The notes beneath the pieces were generated by a model, which worked only from the letters and a program-made list of their open reading frames with translations, did not search any database and was not told the DNA's origin. The translations under genes and the position numbers were made by a program. This document shows positions 32,436-40,754 of a stretch of DNA of 52,065 nucleotides, in pieces (position 1 is the first letter of the stretch; each line of letters opens with the position of its first letter). The DNA lies in the NCBI RefSeq assembly GCF_003336425.1, contig NZ_QEIO01000020.1, forward strand, positions 1-52,065, in the 5' to 3' direction. The DNA comes from Marinitenerispora sediminis (lineage in GTDB: Bacteria; Actinomycetota; Actinomycetes; Streptosporangiales; Streptosporangiaceae).

Positions 32436-32549
32436 ATGGGTCGCCACGAAGGCCAGCCCAAGCCCGGCCAGCCGTACGAGCCACCGCCGACCAACCCCGA
32501 CCCCCAGTCGCCCGGCGGCGGGACGCGGGAGAAACCCCAACCCCCATGA
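32436..32549 (+). CDS. 37-residue Pro-rich peptide, coupled to methyltransferase
   Basis: A very short gene with a strong ribosome binding site (GGAGG four bases before the ATG at 32436). The peptide begins MGRHEGQPKPGQPYEPPPTN, contains a single Asp (NPDPQ) and ends GGGTREKPQPP. About a third of its residues are Pro and there is no Cys. Its TGA overlaps the ATG of the next gene (ATGA), so the methyltransferase is translated by coupling to it. A peptide substrate of the PIMT-like enzyme (RiPP-like) and a mere leader ORF are both possible. No ATP-grasp or other modification enzyme is adjacent, so a RiPP reading is speculative. Confidence 0.55.
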   Translation: MGRHEGQPKPGQPYEPPPTNPDPQSPGGGTREKPQPP

Positions 32550-33682
32550 CCCTGCCCGCCACTCTCGTGGCCGCTCTCAGCCGGTCGGGGCAGCTGACCG
32601 ACCAGCGCTGGCGGGAGGCGATGCTCGCGGTGCCCCGGGAGCACTTCATCCCGCCGGTGGCCGTCGCCGTGTCCGCCGACACCACGCGGCGGTACCCGAT
32701 CGACCGGCACACCGCCCCGGACGTCTGGTGGCAGGCGGTCTACTCCGACACCGCGATCGTCACCCAGCTGGACGACGGCGACACCCCGCTGGCCGCCGGC
32801 GACGGCGACTCCACCAGTTCGGCGTCCGCTCCTGGCATGGTGGCGGCGTTCCTCGAACTGCTGGCGCCGCTCCCGGGGGACCACGTGCTGGAGATCGGCA
32901 CCGGCACCGGGTGGACCGCCGCGCTGCTGGCCGCTGTCCTCGGGGCCGACCGGGTAACCAGTGTCGAGATCGACCCCCACGTCGCCGCGCGGGCCGCGGC
33001 GAACCTGCGCGCGGTCGGGTTCGCCCCCGGACTCGTCGTGGCCGACGGCGCAGCCGGATGGCCGGGCGGCGGACCCTACGACGGCGTGCACGTCACCTGC
33101 GGCGTCCGCGACATCCCGCACGCGTGGGTGGTGCAGACCCGGCCGGGCGGCACGATCGCGCTGCCCTGGCTGCCCGGCATCGGTTACGGGCACCGGCTCC
33201 GGCTCGCCGGCACCGGCGACGGCCGCGCGGTGGGCCGGCTCACCGGCGGCTGCTCCTACATGGTGCTGCGCGCCCAGCGTCCCGTCGCCCCCGACTTCGC
33301 CGCCGACGGCGGGTGGCGGGAGAGCTCCACCCTGCTGGACCCGCGCCGGGTCCTGGACGGCCCTCCCGGTGCGCACGCCGCCGTCGCCGGGCAGCTGCCG
33401 GGCGTGTTCGGCCACGGCGCCGGCGGAACGGACGGCCGCTACCAGGCGTGGTTGTGGAGCGCCGACTCCCAGGCCCGGGTCGCCTATGACCCCGGCTACC
33501 TGCGCCGCGGCGTCGAGCAGCGCGGCCCCCGCGACCTCTGGGACGAGGCGGAGCGGGCCTACCTCACCTGGGTCGGCTGGGGGCAGCCGGAACGCGAGCG
33601 GTTCGGGGTCACGATCGACGCGGCCGGGCAGCGGGTGTGGCTCGACGTGCCCAGCAACGTCCTGCCCGTCCAGGCTCAGTAG
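32546..33682 (+). CDS. Protein-L-isoaspartate O-methyltransferase-like enzyme
   Basis: A 378-residue SAM-dependent methyltransferase of the PCMT type. The N-terminal part holds AMLAVPREHFIPP, the family signature before the active site; SAM motif I is HVLEIGTGTGWTAALLAAVL, followed by VTSVEIDPHVAARAAANL and the post-motif GLVVADGAAGWPGGGPYDGV. The C-terminal 150 residues are an extension absent from housekeeping PIMT. Extended PIMT-like enzymes occur in actinobacterial ribosomal-peptide loci (with ATP-grasp or lanthipeptide synthetases), where they methylate an Asp of the peptide. Here only the 37-residue peptide gene accompanies it, with four bases of overlap. Repair of damaged proteins is the alternative. 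Confidence 0.8.
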   Translation: MTLPATLVAALSRSGQLTDQRWREAMLAVPREHFIPPVAVAVSADTTRRYPIDRHTAPDVWWQAVYSDTAIVTQLDDGDTPLAAGDGDSTSSASAPGMVAAFLELLAPLPGDHVLEIGTGTGWTAALLAAVLGADRVTSVEIDPHVAARAAANLRAVGFAPGLVVADGAAGWPGGGPYDGVHVTCGVRDIPHAWVVQTRPGGTIALPWLPGIGYGHRLRLAGTGDGRAVGRLTGGCSYMVLRAQRPVAPDFAADGGWRESSTLLDPRRVLDGPPGAHAAVAGQLPGVFGHGAGGTDGRYQAWLWSADSQARVAYDPGYLRRGVEQRGPRDLWDEAERAYLTWVGWGQPERERFGVTIDAAGQRVWLDVPSNVLPVQAQ

Positions 33683-33703
33683 CGACGCGCGGCTGGCGGG
33701 CCG

Positions 33704-34771
33704 TCAGTCCTCCGTTGCGCCGCTGCGCGCCGCTGCCGCCGCGTAGTGGCACGCCACCTGGGCCGTGGTCGCGCTGGTGAGGACACCCGGGTCCTCGGTG
33801 CGGCAGCGGTCCGCCACTCCGGCCCGCTCGGCCTCACCGGAGGACAGCACCTGGCAGCGGGCGTGGAACCGGCAGCCGCCGGGGATGCGGGCCGGGTCGG
33901 GGGGTTCGCCGGTGAGGACGACCGGGGTACGGCCGGGGGCCTCCGGGAGGACCGACAGCAGGGCCTGGGTGTAGGGGTGGCGCGGCGCGGTCAGCACCTC
34001 CTCCACCGGGCCGACCTCGACCACCCGGCCCAGGTACATCACCGCGACCCGGTCGGCGATGTTCCAGGCGAGGCCGAGGTCGTGCGTCACCACCAGGGCC
34101 GACAGGCCCAGGTCCTCGCGCAGGCGCAGCAGCAGCGCCAGGATCTCGCCGCGCACCGACGCGTCCAGCGAGGCCACCGGCTCGTCGGCGACGATGACCT
34201 CCGGCTCCAGCACCAGAGCGCCCGCGATCACCACCCGCTGCCGCTGCCCGCCCGACAGCTCGTGGGGGTAGCGCAGGAAGAACCGCTCCGGCGGGCGCAG
34301 GCCGGCCCGGGCCAGCGCGGCGGCGACCCGCTCCCGTTCGTCCGGGGCGCTCCCGTGGTGGATGCGCAGGCCCTCCGCGACCGCGTCGTACACGGTGTGC
34401 CGGGGGTTCAGCGAGCCGCTCGGGTCCTGCAGCACCAGCTGCACCCGGCGGCGGAACGCCTTCAGTTCCTTCGCGCGGTAGCCGAGCGGCCGGCCCTCGA
34501 AGGCGACCCGTCCGGCGGTGGGCCGTTCCAGGCCGAGCAGGGTGCGGGCCAGCGTCGTCTTGCCGCAGCCGGACTCACCCACCAGGGCGACGATCTCGCC
34601 GGCGCGCACCTCCAGGTCGACCCCGTCGACCGCGCGCGCCGTACCGCGCCCGTCGCGGGCCCGGAACTCCACCCGGACACCGGCGGCGCCGAGCACCGCC
34701 GGACCGGTTCCGGGCACTCCGGCTACCGGCGGCGCCCCCGGCCGGTCCGGCTGCTCGGTCTCGGCTGTCAT
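33704..34771 (-). CDS. Peptide ABC importer ATPase, OppF/DppF type
   Basis: A 355-residue ATPase, last gene of a five-gene minus-strand importer operon. Walker [21 protein letters not shown], a [14 protein letters not shown]-loop segment, signature [19 protein letters not shown], Walker [17 protein letters not shown] and H-loop VVTHDLGL are intact. The C-terminus carries the oligopeptide-type domain with Cys residues ([14 protein letters not shown], then DRCR and VACHY), a segment that binds a 4Fe-4S cluster in DppD/DppF-type ATPases. The ATG at 34771 overlaps the preceding gene (ATGA). It ends only 21 bases from the convergent methyltransferase gene. Confidence 0.92.
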   Translation of the reverse strand: MTAETEQPDRPGAPPVAGVPGTGPAVLGAAGVRVEFRARDGRGTARAVDGVDLEVRAGEIVALVGESGCGKTTLARTLLGLERPTAGRVAFEGRPLGYRAKELKAFRRRVQLVLQDPSGSLNPRHTVYDAVAEGLRIHHGSAPDERERVAAALARAGLRPPERFFLRYPHELSGGQRQRVVIAGALVLEPEVIVADEPVASLDASVRGEILALLLRLREDLGLSALVVTHDLGLAWNIADRVAVMYLGRVVEVGPVEEVLTAPRHPYTQALLSVLPEAPGRTPVVLTGEPPDPARIPGGCRFHARCQVLSSGEAERAGVADRCRTEDPGVLTSATTAQVACHYAAAAARSGATED

Positions 34772-35820
34772 GGCGTCCGGCCTTCCTTCTCGGGGTGGGC
34801 GGCGACCTGCTCCGCCGGCGCGGCGCCGCCGGCCGGCACGCCCGCCCCCCTCGCCTGTTCGTCGCTGAGCACCCGCACGCAGGCGGCGGCCCGGTCGGGC
34901 CCGGCCGGCCACAGCACGGGGTCGGTCTCCGCGCAGCGGGGCTCGGCCACCGGGCACCGCGGTCCAAAGGCGCAGCCCGCCGGCATCGCGGCCGGGTCCG
35001 GCGGATCGCCCGGCAGGCCGCGCGGGCTGCGGCGCGAGGCGGGGTCGCCGATGGTCGGGAAGGCGGCGCCGAGCGCCGCACCGTAGGGGTGCCGGGCCGA
35101 GCGGAACACCTGGTCGGCCGGCCCCTCTTCGACCACCCGCCCCGCGTACATGACGGCGAGCCGGTCGCAGGTGTCGGCGAGCACCGACAGGTCGTGGCTG
35201 ATCATCAGCATGCTGATGCCGTGCTCGCCGACCAGCTGGTCGATGAGCCGCAGGATCTGCGCCTGGATCATCACGTCCAGCGCGGTGGTGGGCTCGTCGG
35301 CGACGATGAGCCGCGGCCCGCACGCCAGCGCCATGGCGATCATGACCCGCTGGCGCTGGCCGCCGGACAGCTCGTGCGGGTAGGCGGCCGCGCGGCGGGC
35401 CGGCAGCCCGACCTGCTCCAGGAGCTCTCCGGCGCGGCGGGCCGCCGCGGCCGGGGTGGCGTTCTCGTGCAGCAGGATCGGTTCGGCGATCTGGTCGCCG
35501 ATCCGGTGCACCGCGTTCAGCGAGTGCATGGCCCCCTGGAAGACGATCGAGGCACCGGCCCAGCGCACCGCGCGCAGCCGCCCCCAGCGCATCGTCAGGA
35601 CGTCCTCGCCGTCCAGCAGGATCCGGCCGCCCATGCGCGCCGAGGCGGGCAGCAGCCGCAGCAGGGCCAGCGCCACCGTGGACTTCCCGCAGCCCGACTC
35701 CCCCGCGATCCCGACCTTGCTGCCGGGCGCGACCGCCAGGTCGACGCCGCGCACGGCCGGCAGCTCGCCGGCGGCCGTCCGGTAGCTGACGGTCAGGTCC
35801 TGGACCTCCAGGTAGTTCAC
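34768..35820 (-). CDS. Peptide ABC importer ATPase, OppD/DppD type
   Basis: A 350-residue ATPase paired with the OppF-type one. Walker [41 protein letters not shown] (the OppD-typical Q-loop), signature [18 protein letters not shown], Walker [19 protein letters not shown] and SHDLSVLAD are present, followed by a Cys-containing oligopeptide-type C-terminus ([20 protein letters not shown]). The GTG at 35820 overlaps the permease stop (GTGA). It energises peptide uptake through the two permeases upstream. Confidence 0.92.
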   Translation of the reverse strand: MNYLEVQDLTVSYRTAAGELPAVRGVDLAVAPGSKVGIAGESGCGKSTVALALLRLLPASARMGGRILLDGEDVLTMRWGRLRAVRWAGASIVFQGAMHSLNAVHRIGDQIAEPILLHENATPAAAARRAGELLEQVGLPARRAAAYPHELSGGQRQRVMIAMALACGPRLIVADEPTTALDVMIQAQILRLIDQLVGEHGISMLMISHDLSVLADTCDRLAVMYAGRVVEEGPADQVFRSARHPYGAALGAAFPTIGDPASRRSPRGLPGDPPDPAAMPAGCAFGPRCPVAEPRCAETDPVLWPAGPDRAAACVRVLSDEQARGAGVPAGGAAPAEQVAAHPEKEGRTP

Positions 35821-36785
35821 CGGCGTTCCCTCAGTCGCGGGTTGAGCACGCCCTCCAGCGCCCGCCCGCACAGGGTGAAGGCGAGGGCGACGAGCGCGAT
35901 GGCGAGCCCCGGCGGCAGCAGGTACCACCACACCCCGGAGCTGACCGCTCCGGCGTTGCGCGCGTCCTGCAGGATGCCGCCCCAGGAGATCGTGGTGGGG
36001 TCGCCGAGGCCGAGGAAGGCGAGCGTCGACTCGGCGATGATGGAGCTCGCCACCATCAGGGTGGTCTGCGCGAGCACCAGCGGCATCACGTTGGGCAGCA
36101 CGTGCCGCCCCATGATGTGCCAGTGGCCGCCGCCCAGGGCCCGGGCCCGCTCGATGTAGGGCCGCGCCTCCACCGCCAGCGTCTGCGCCCGCACCAGCCG
36201 CGCCGTGGTCGGCCAGGCGGTGATGCCGATGGCGAGGATCACCGTGAAGACGCTGCGGTCCAGCACGGTGGCCAGCGCGATGGCGAGCACCAAGGTGGGC
36301 AGCACGAGGAACCAGTCGGTGACGCGCATCAGCACGGTGCCGGTCCATCCCCCGAAATGCCCGGCCACCACCCCGATGAGCGCGCCGAGCGCCACCGACA
36401 CCAGGGTGGCCAGGAAGCCGACCGTCAGCGAGACCCGCGATCCCCAGACGACGAGGTCGAGGACGGACCGGCCGAAGTTGTCGGTGCCGAGCGGATACTC
36501 CGCGCTCGGCGGCTGGTAGGGGCTTCCGGGTGCGCGGGTGACCGACAGGTCGGCGGTGTCCACGAACAGCGGCGCGCTCAGGGCGACCAGGATGAACAGC
36601 AGCAGCCCGGCCAGCCCGGCCACGCCCGCGGGGTTGGCCGCGTAGGCGCGCCAGAACGCCGCCGCGGCCCGGCGGCGGCGCTGCCGGGCGAGCGCCCGCG
36701 GGCCCGGGCCGCCCGCACCGGGCGGCGGCTCGGACCCGGCGCCGGTCCCGCCCGCCGCGGCGGGCGGCGGCTCGACCGCACTCAC
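35817..36785 (-). CDS. Peptide ABC importer permease, OppC/DppC type
   Basis: A 322-residue inner-membrane permease. A Pro/Gly/Arg-rich cytoplasmic leader of about 45 residues precedes AGLAGLLLFILVALSAPLFV, the OppC-typical LGTDNFGRSVLDLVVWGSRV, and the coupling (EAA) loop around YIERARALGGGHWHIMGRHV. The end LAFTLCGRALEGVLNPRLRE is standard for DppC. The GTG at 36785 overlaps the stop of the OppB gene (GTGA), so the start is set by coupling and not by a separate ribosome binding site. Confidence 0.92.
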   Translation of the reverse strand: MSAVEPPPAAAGGTGAGSEPPPGAGGPGPRALARQRRRRAAAAFWRAYAANPAGVAGLAGLLLFILVALSAPLFVDTADLSVTRAPGSPYQPPSAEYPLGTDNFGRSVLDLVVWGSRVSLTVGFLATLVSVALGALIGVVAGHFGGWTGTVLMRVTDWFLVLPTLVLAIALATVLDRSVFTVILAIGITAWPTTARLVRAQTLAVEARPYIERARALGGGHWHIMGRHVLPNVMPLVLAQTTLMVASSIIAESTLAFLGLGDPTTISWGGILQDARNAGAVSSGVWWYLLPPGLAIALVALAFTLCGRALEGVLNPRLRERR

Positions 36786-37888
36786 GTGCGCACCCGCGGG
36801 TCCAGCAGCGGGTACACGAGGTCGGCGAGCAGGTTCATGAAGATCACCGAAGCCGAGAAGAAGATGAACAGGCCCTGCACCAGGGGAAGGTCGGGCACCC
36901 GCAGCGCCTCGTAGAAGAGCATCCCGAGACCGGGCCAGGAGAACACCGCCTCGACGAGGATCGCGCCGGCGACCACCCCGCCGAGGTTGAGGAAGATCAG
37001 GGTCACGGTGGGCAGCAGCGCGTTGGGAACCGCGTGCCGGCGCAGCACGAGGGCGTCGCGCAGCCCCTTGGCACGGGCGGTCACCAGGTAGTCGCCGCCC
37101 ATCTCGTCCAGCAGCGACGAGCGCATGATCAGGAGGTACTGGGCGTAGACCACCGCGACCATCGTGGTGACCGGCAGCACCATGTGGTGCGCGACGTCGA
37201 GGACGCCCGGCAGGAAGCCGGTGACGCCGGGAGAGGCCATCCCGCCCGTGGGGAACAGGTGCGGCAGCACACCGCCGAGGCCGCCGGCGAACACCACGAT
37301 GAGGATCAGGCCCAGCCAGAAGGTGGGGACCGACCACAGCGTGAGGGCGACGCCGGTGCTGAGCCGGTCGGTGACGGACCCGCGCCGCCACGCTGCCCGG
37401 GTGCCCAGCCACAGGCCGAGCATGGCGGCGATGACCGTTCCGGTGCCCACCAGCAGGACGGTGGGCCACAGCCGCTCGGCGATGAGCTCGGCCACCGGTG
37501 CCCGGTACTGGAACGACGTGCCCAGGTCGAACCGGAGCAGCCCGAGGCAGTAGTCGAGGAACTGCTGCGGCAGGGGCTTGTCCAGGCCGAACTGCCGGCG
37601 CAGCTCGGCCAGCTGCTCCACGGTGACCGCGCGGCCCTGGGTCATGGTGCGCACCGGATCGCCGGGCAGGATCCGGAACAGGAAGAACCCGGTGAGCATG
37701 ACCGCGAGCAGCGACACCACCGAACCGAGCACCCGGCCGCCGATGTGCCGCAGCAGCGCACGGTAACGCGAACGCCTCCGTGGCTGGGAACGGCTGGACC
37801 CGCTCCGTGGCTGGGAACGGGCGACCGCCCCGCCCCGGGTGCTCCCCGGGGCGGCGGCCGGCGTCGGTGGCGGCGGTGAACCTGTCAC
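36782..37888 (-). CDS. Peptide ABC importer permease, OppB/DppB type
   Basis: A 368-residue permease with the OppB start (GGRVLGSVVSLLAVMLTGFF, then LFRILPGDPVRTMTQGRAV), FGLDKPLPQQFLDYCLGLLR, a WSVPTFWLGLILIVVFAGGL segment, the coupling loop DYLVTARAKGLRDALVLRRH and VEAVFSWPGLGMLFYEAL. The first 45 residues are unusual: Pro/Ser/Arg-rich, with RSQPRSGSSRSQPRRRS generated by an in-frame repeat in the DNA (37776-37820). The GTG at 37888 is six bases after the binding-protein stop. A shorter start within the leader is possible. Confidence 0.9.
   Translation of the reverse strand: MTGSPPPPTPAAAPGSTRGGAVARSQPRSGSSRSQPRRRSRYRALLRHIGGRVLGSVVSLLAVMLTGFFLFRILPGDPVRTMTQGRAVTVEQLAELRRQFGLDKPLPQQFLDYCLGLLRFDLGTSFQYRAPVAELIAERLWPTVLLVGTGTVIAAMLGLWLGTRAAWRRGSVTDRLSTGVALTLWSVPTFWLGLILIVVFAGGLGGVLPHLFPTGGMASPGVTGFLPGVLDVAHHMVLPVTTMVAVVYAQYLLIMRSSLLDEMGGDYLVTARAKGLRDALVLRRHAVPNALLPTVTLIFLNLGGVVAGAILVEAVFSWPGLGMLFYEALRVPDLPLVQGLFIFFSASVIFMNLLADLVYPLLDPRVRT
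37776..37820. repeat. In-frame 18-bp repeat in permease leader
   Basis: CTCCGTGGCTGGGAACGG occurs at 37776-37793 and 37803-37820. The 27-base period equals nine codons and repeats RSQPR in the cytoplasmic leader of the permease. Confidence 0.75.
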
Positions 37889-37894
37889 GCGGTG

Positions 37895-39724
37895 CTACTC
37901 CCGGTCTTCGGCGGTCGCGGAACGGCGGCGCAGCACGAGGAAGCCGATACCTCCGCCGAGGACGAGGACGGCCGCCGCGATCCCGACGATCGCCGTCACG
38001 GGGACGCCTCCGCCGTCACCGCCCGCGGCCTCGACCGGGGTGGCCGACCACCAGCTCCAGTAGCCGTCCTGGTTCCAGATGTTGCCGCCGGGCTCCGGCT
38101 GGACCTGGATGTCGGCGATCTGGTCGGAGCGGTACGCCTCCAGCATGTCCGGGTAGGTGAGGACGTTCACGACCGCCTCGTCGTAGAGGATCTGCTGCAT
38201 CTCCCGGACGATCTCGGCGCGGCGGGCCGGGTCGTACTCCTGGATCTGCTGGTCGTAGAGCTCGTCGTAGCGCTCGTCGCAGAAGAACGAGTCGCTGCGC
38301 ATCGTGCCGGGCTGCTCGGGCAGCGCGTCGCAGGTGTGGATGCCGAGCACGAAATCGGGGTCGGGGTTGACGTTCCACGACGTGAAGATCAGGTCGTACT
38401 CGCCGTTGTTGAGGCGGTCGGTGATCTGGTTGGGGTCGACGTAGTTGCCCTCGACCTCGATCCCGATGTCGGCCAGCCACTCCTCCATGAACTGGCCGGT
38501 CTGCACGAACGCCGGGCGGTCGTTGTGCACGAACATCCGGAAGGTGAGCGGGTCGCCGTCGGGCGAGACGCGGACGCCGTCGTCGCCGCGCTCGTAGCCG
38601 GCCTCGTCCAGCATCTCGTTGGCGGCGTCGGGGTCGAAGTCGAGCCGGTCGCCGTCCTCGGGAGCCCAGTAGTAGTCCGAGTAGCGGGCCGGGATGTAGC
38701 CCTCGGCGGCCTCGGCGTAGCCGCCGTGCACGGTCTCGACCAGCGCGTCCTTGTCGATGGCGCGCATGATGGCCTGGCGCACCACCCGGTCCTGGAGCGC
38801 GGGGTGGCCGTCGCCGAACTCGTCGCCGTCGGCGGTGCGGGCGCCCGGGTTGATGGTGAAGCCGTTGAACCGCTTGCCGTCGGCGGCGTTCACGGTGACG
38901 GCGTCGTTGCCCTCCAGGGAGTCGGCCTGCGCGGGGGTGAGGTCGGGGACGAAGGAGACCTCGCCGCTGCGCAGCGCCTCGACCATGGCGTCCTGGTCGT
39001 TGTAGTAGGTGAAGACCAGCCGCTCGAACCCGGGCGCGCCGCGCCAGTAGTTCTCGTTGGCCTCCAGGGTGATGGACTGGTTGGGCCGGTGCTCGGTGAG
39101 CACGAACGGGCCGCTGCCGACGATGGGGAGGTCGTCGTTGTTGAACTCGGCGTAGTCGTCGACGTCCTCCCACACGTGCCGGGGCAGGATCGGCACGTCG
39201 AGCGCCAGCATGGTGGCCTGCGGCTCGCGGAGCTCGATCACGACGGTGTGCTCGTCGGGCGCGGTGACCTGCTCGAAGTTGGCGACGAAGTTGCCGTTGG
39301 CGGTGGCGGCGGCCTCGTCCTCCATCATGGTGGTGAAGGTCCACGCGACGTCGTCAGCGGTGAGCGGCTCGCCGTCGCTCCACTCCAGGCCGTCCCGGAT
39401 GGTGTAGGTCCAGGTCAGCTGGTCGTCGGACGCCTCCCAGGACTCGGCCAGCGCGGGGATCGGCTCGTTGGTCTCGGCGTCGTAGTTGGTGAGGAAGTCG
39501 TAGATCAGCCGGTGGATGTTGGTGCTGATGGCCCGCTGGGCGAGGAACGGGCTCAGCGAGTCGACCGGCTGGGACGCCGCGACGGTCAGCGTGGAACCGC
39601 TCCCGCCCGCGGTGTCGGCGCCGGCGGCCGCGGGCGGCGCGGCGAGGACGAGAGCCGCGATGGCAGCCACGGCCGTCAGCCGGCGGGGCGTGCGTCGTCT
39701 GGAGGGGACCTGCCGAAGGAGCAT
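37895..39724 (-). CDS. Peptide-binding protein with C-terminal membrane anchor
   Basis: A 609-residue family 5 extracellular solute-binding protein, first gene of the importer operon. It has a Sec signal peptide (RRRTPRRLTAVAAIAALVLA, AAPPAAAGA) with no lipobox Cys. SBP_bac_5 features include IYDFLTNYDAETNEPIPALA, YTIRDGLEWSDGEPLTADDV and GSGPFVLTEHRP. Instead of an N-terminal lipid it ends with a Gly-rich linker, a hydrophobic helix (TAIVGIAAAVLVLGGGIGFL) and a basic stop-transfer RRRSATAEDRE, so it is tethered at the C-terminus. The start ATG is at 39724. The acidic composition is typical of salt-tolerant actinobacteria. Confidence 0.9.
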   Translation of the reverse strand: MLLRQVPSRRRTPRRLTAVAAIAALVLAAPPAAAGADTAGGSGSTLTVAASQPVDSLSPFLAQRAISTNIHRLIYDFLTNYDAETNEPIPALAESWEASDDQLTWTYTIRDGLEWSDGEPLTADDVAWTFTTMMEDEAAATANGNFVANFEQVTAPDEHTVVIELREPQATMLALDVPILPRHVWEDVDDYAEFNNDDLPIVGSGPFVLTEHRPNQSITLEANENYWRGAPGFERLVFTYYNDQDAMVEALRSGEVSFVPDLTPAQADSLEGNDAVTVNAADGKRFNGFTINPGARTADGDEFGDGHPALQDRVVRQAIMRAIDKDALVETVHGGYAEAAEGYIPARYSDYYWAPEDGDRLDFDPDAANEMLDEAGYERGDDGVRVSPDGDPLTFRMFVHNDRPAFVQTGQFMEEWLADIGIEVEGNYVDPNQITDRLNNGEYDLIFTSWNVNPDPDFVLGIHTCDALPEQPGTMRSDSFFCDERYDELYDQQIQEYDPARRAEIVREMQQILYDEAVVNVLTYPDMLEAYRSDQIADIQVQPEPGGNIWNQDGYWSWWSATPVEAAGGDGGGVPVTAIVGIAAAVLVLGGGIGFLVLRRRSATAEDRE

Positions 39725-39950
39725 GCTGGTAACCCGTCGTGCTCGGGGGAGGTGCCACCGGCCGCCGCCGGGAGGCGGCTGAGGTGGTGGTTGGTTGTCT
39801 ACCAGCGCCGCGGAGACAGCGTCAATGATTTACGGTCCGTTGCGCCCGCGCCGTCACAGAACATTTACGATGTTGGGGGCCGCCGTCCGCGGGGCGTGTC
39901 GACCGCGCGTTCCGTGCTGTACGGAATTCGCCAGGAACAGCGCCAACCGC

Positions 39951-39964
39951 TACGGTTCCCGCCA
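39951..39964 (+). promoter_or_regulatory. Leaderless promoter of 39964 gene
   Basis: TACGGT at 39951-39956 with seven bases to the ATG at 39964 and no Shine-Dalgarno sequence. Confidence 0.5.
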
Positions 39965-40677
39965 TGATGGGGCATTCGCACGCTCTCAGCGGCGTGGTCG
40001 GTTGGATGGCGGTCGTTCCACTCCTGCAGGGTGCGGAGGTCTTCGGCGTCAGCTTCGATCTCGGCTCGGGCGAGATCATCGCCGGCGCGCTCGTATGCGC
40101 GGGGGCCGCGCTGATCCCCGACCTCGACCACAAGAACGCCACCATCACCCAGACCTACGGCTTCGTCACCCAGGCGCTGGGCGGCCTGCTCAACTGGCTG
40201 TTCGGCGGCCACCGCAACGGCACGCACTCACTGCTGTTCGCCCTCCTCATGGGCGCCATCACCCAGGGGCTGGCGCTCTGGTCCGACCTGGCCGTGCAGA
40301 TCTTCGTCTTCCTGCTGGTGGGCATCGCGATCAACGGCCTCGGGTTCGGCATGGACAAGAACCGCACGGCCGCCGGCATCATCAACGCGCTGGCCACGGC
40401 CGGCATCGTGCTCGCGCTGTACACCAGCGGGGTGGACTACACCTGGATGGGCCTCGCCGTGGCGTTCGGCTGCGTCCTGCACTTCGTCGGCGACTGCGCG
40501 ACGAGCATGGGCTGCCCGCTGCTCTGGCCGTTCCTCAAGTACCGCTTCTCCAGCCCGATGGCGTTCGAGACGGACGGCAAGGTGGAGCGCAACGTCGTCA
40601 CCCCGCTGCTGACCATCGCCATCATCCTGTTCTCCGTCTACCTCTTCCCGTGGCGGGACCTGCTGCCCGAGGCGTGA
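39964..40677 (+). CDS. YdjM-type metal-dependent hydrolase, membrane protein
   Basis: A 237-residue membrane protein of the LexA-regulated YdjM/YvsG type. It has MMGHSHALSGVVGW at the start, GALVCAGAALIPDLDHKNAT and GHRNGTHSLLFALL, whose His and Asp residues are the putative metal ligands, and about five hydrophobic segments. CVLHFVGDCATSMGCPLLWP is the C-terminal conserved block. Two ATG codons stand in tandem (39964 and 39967). It is divergent from the peptide importer and convergent with the PucR gene. Role in the cell unknown. Confidence 0.85.
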   Translation: MMGHSHALSGVVGWMAVVPLLQGAEVFGVSFDLGSGEIIAGALVCAGAALIPDLDHKNATITQTYGFVTQALGGLLNWLFGGHRNGTHSLLFALLMGAITQGLALWSDLAVQIFVFLLVGIAINGLGFGMDKNRTAAGIINALATAGIVLALYTSGVDYTWMGLAVAFGCVLHFVGDCATSMGCPLLWPFLKYRFSSPMAFETDGKVERNVVTPLLTIAIILFSVYLFPWRDLLPEA

Positions 40678-40681
40678 CCGC

Positions 40682-40725
40682 GCCTACTCCGCCGCGGCCG
40701 GGCGCCCGGCCGCGGCGGAGTAGGC
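40682..40725. terminator. 44-bp perfect palindrome, bidirectional terminator
   Basis: 22+22 bases with no spacer, five bases after the stop of the YdjM-type gene and 30 bases after the stop of the convergent PucR gene. It is symmetric and so can terminate both. Confidence 0.8.
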
Positions 40726-40754
40726 GGCACCCGCCCCACCGGCCCCGTGCCCTC

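Noticed and set aside
37892-39967. 691-codon plus-strand frame
   Set aside because: It is antisense to the peptide-binding protein gene, which has a signal peptide and clear SBP_bac_5 features.
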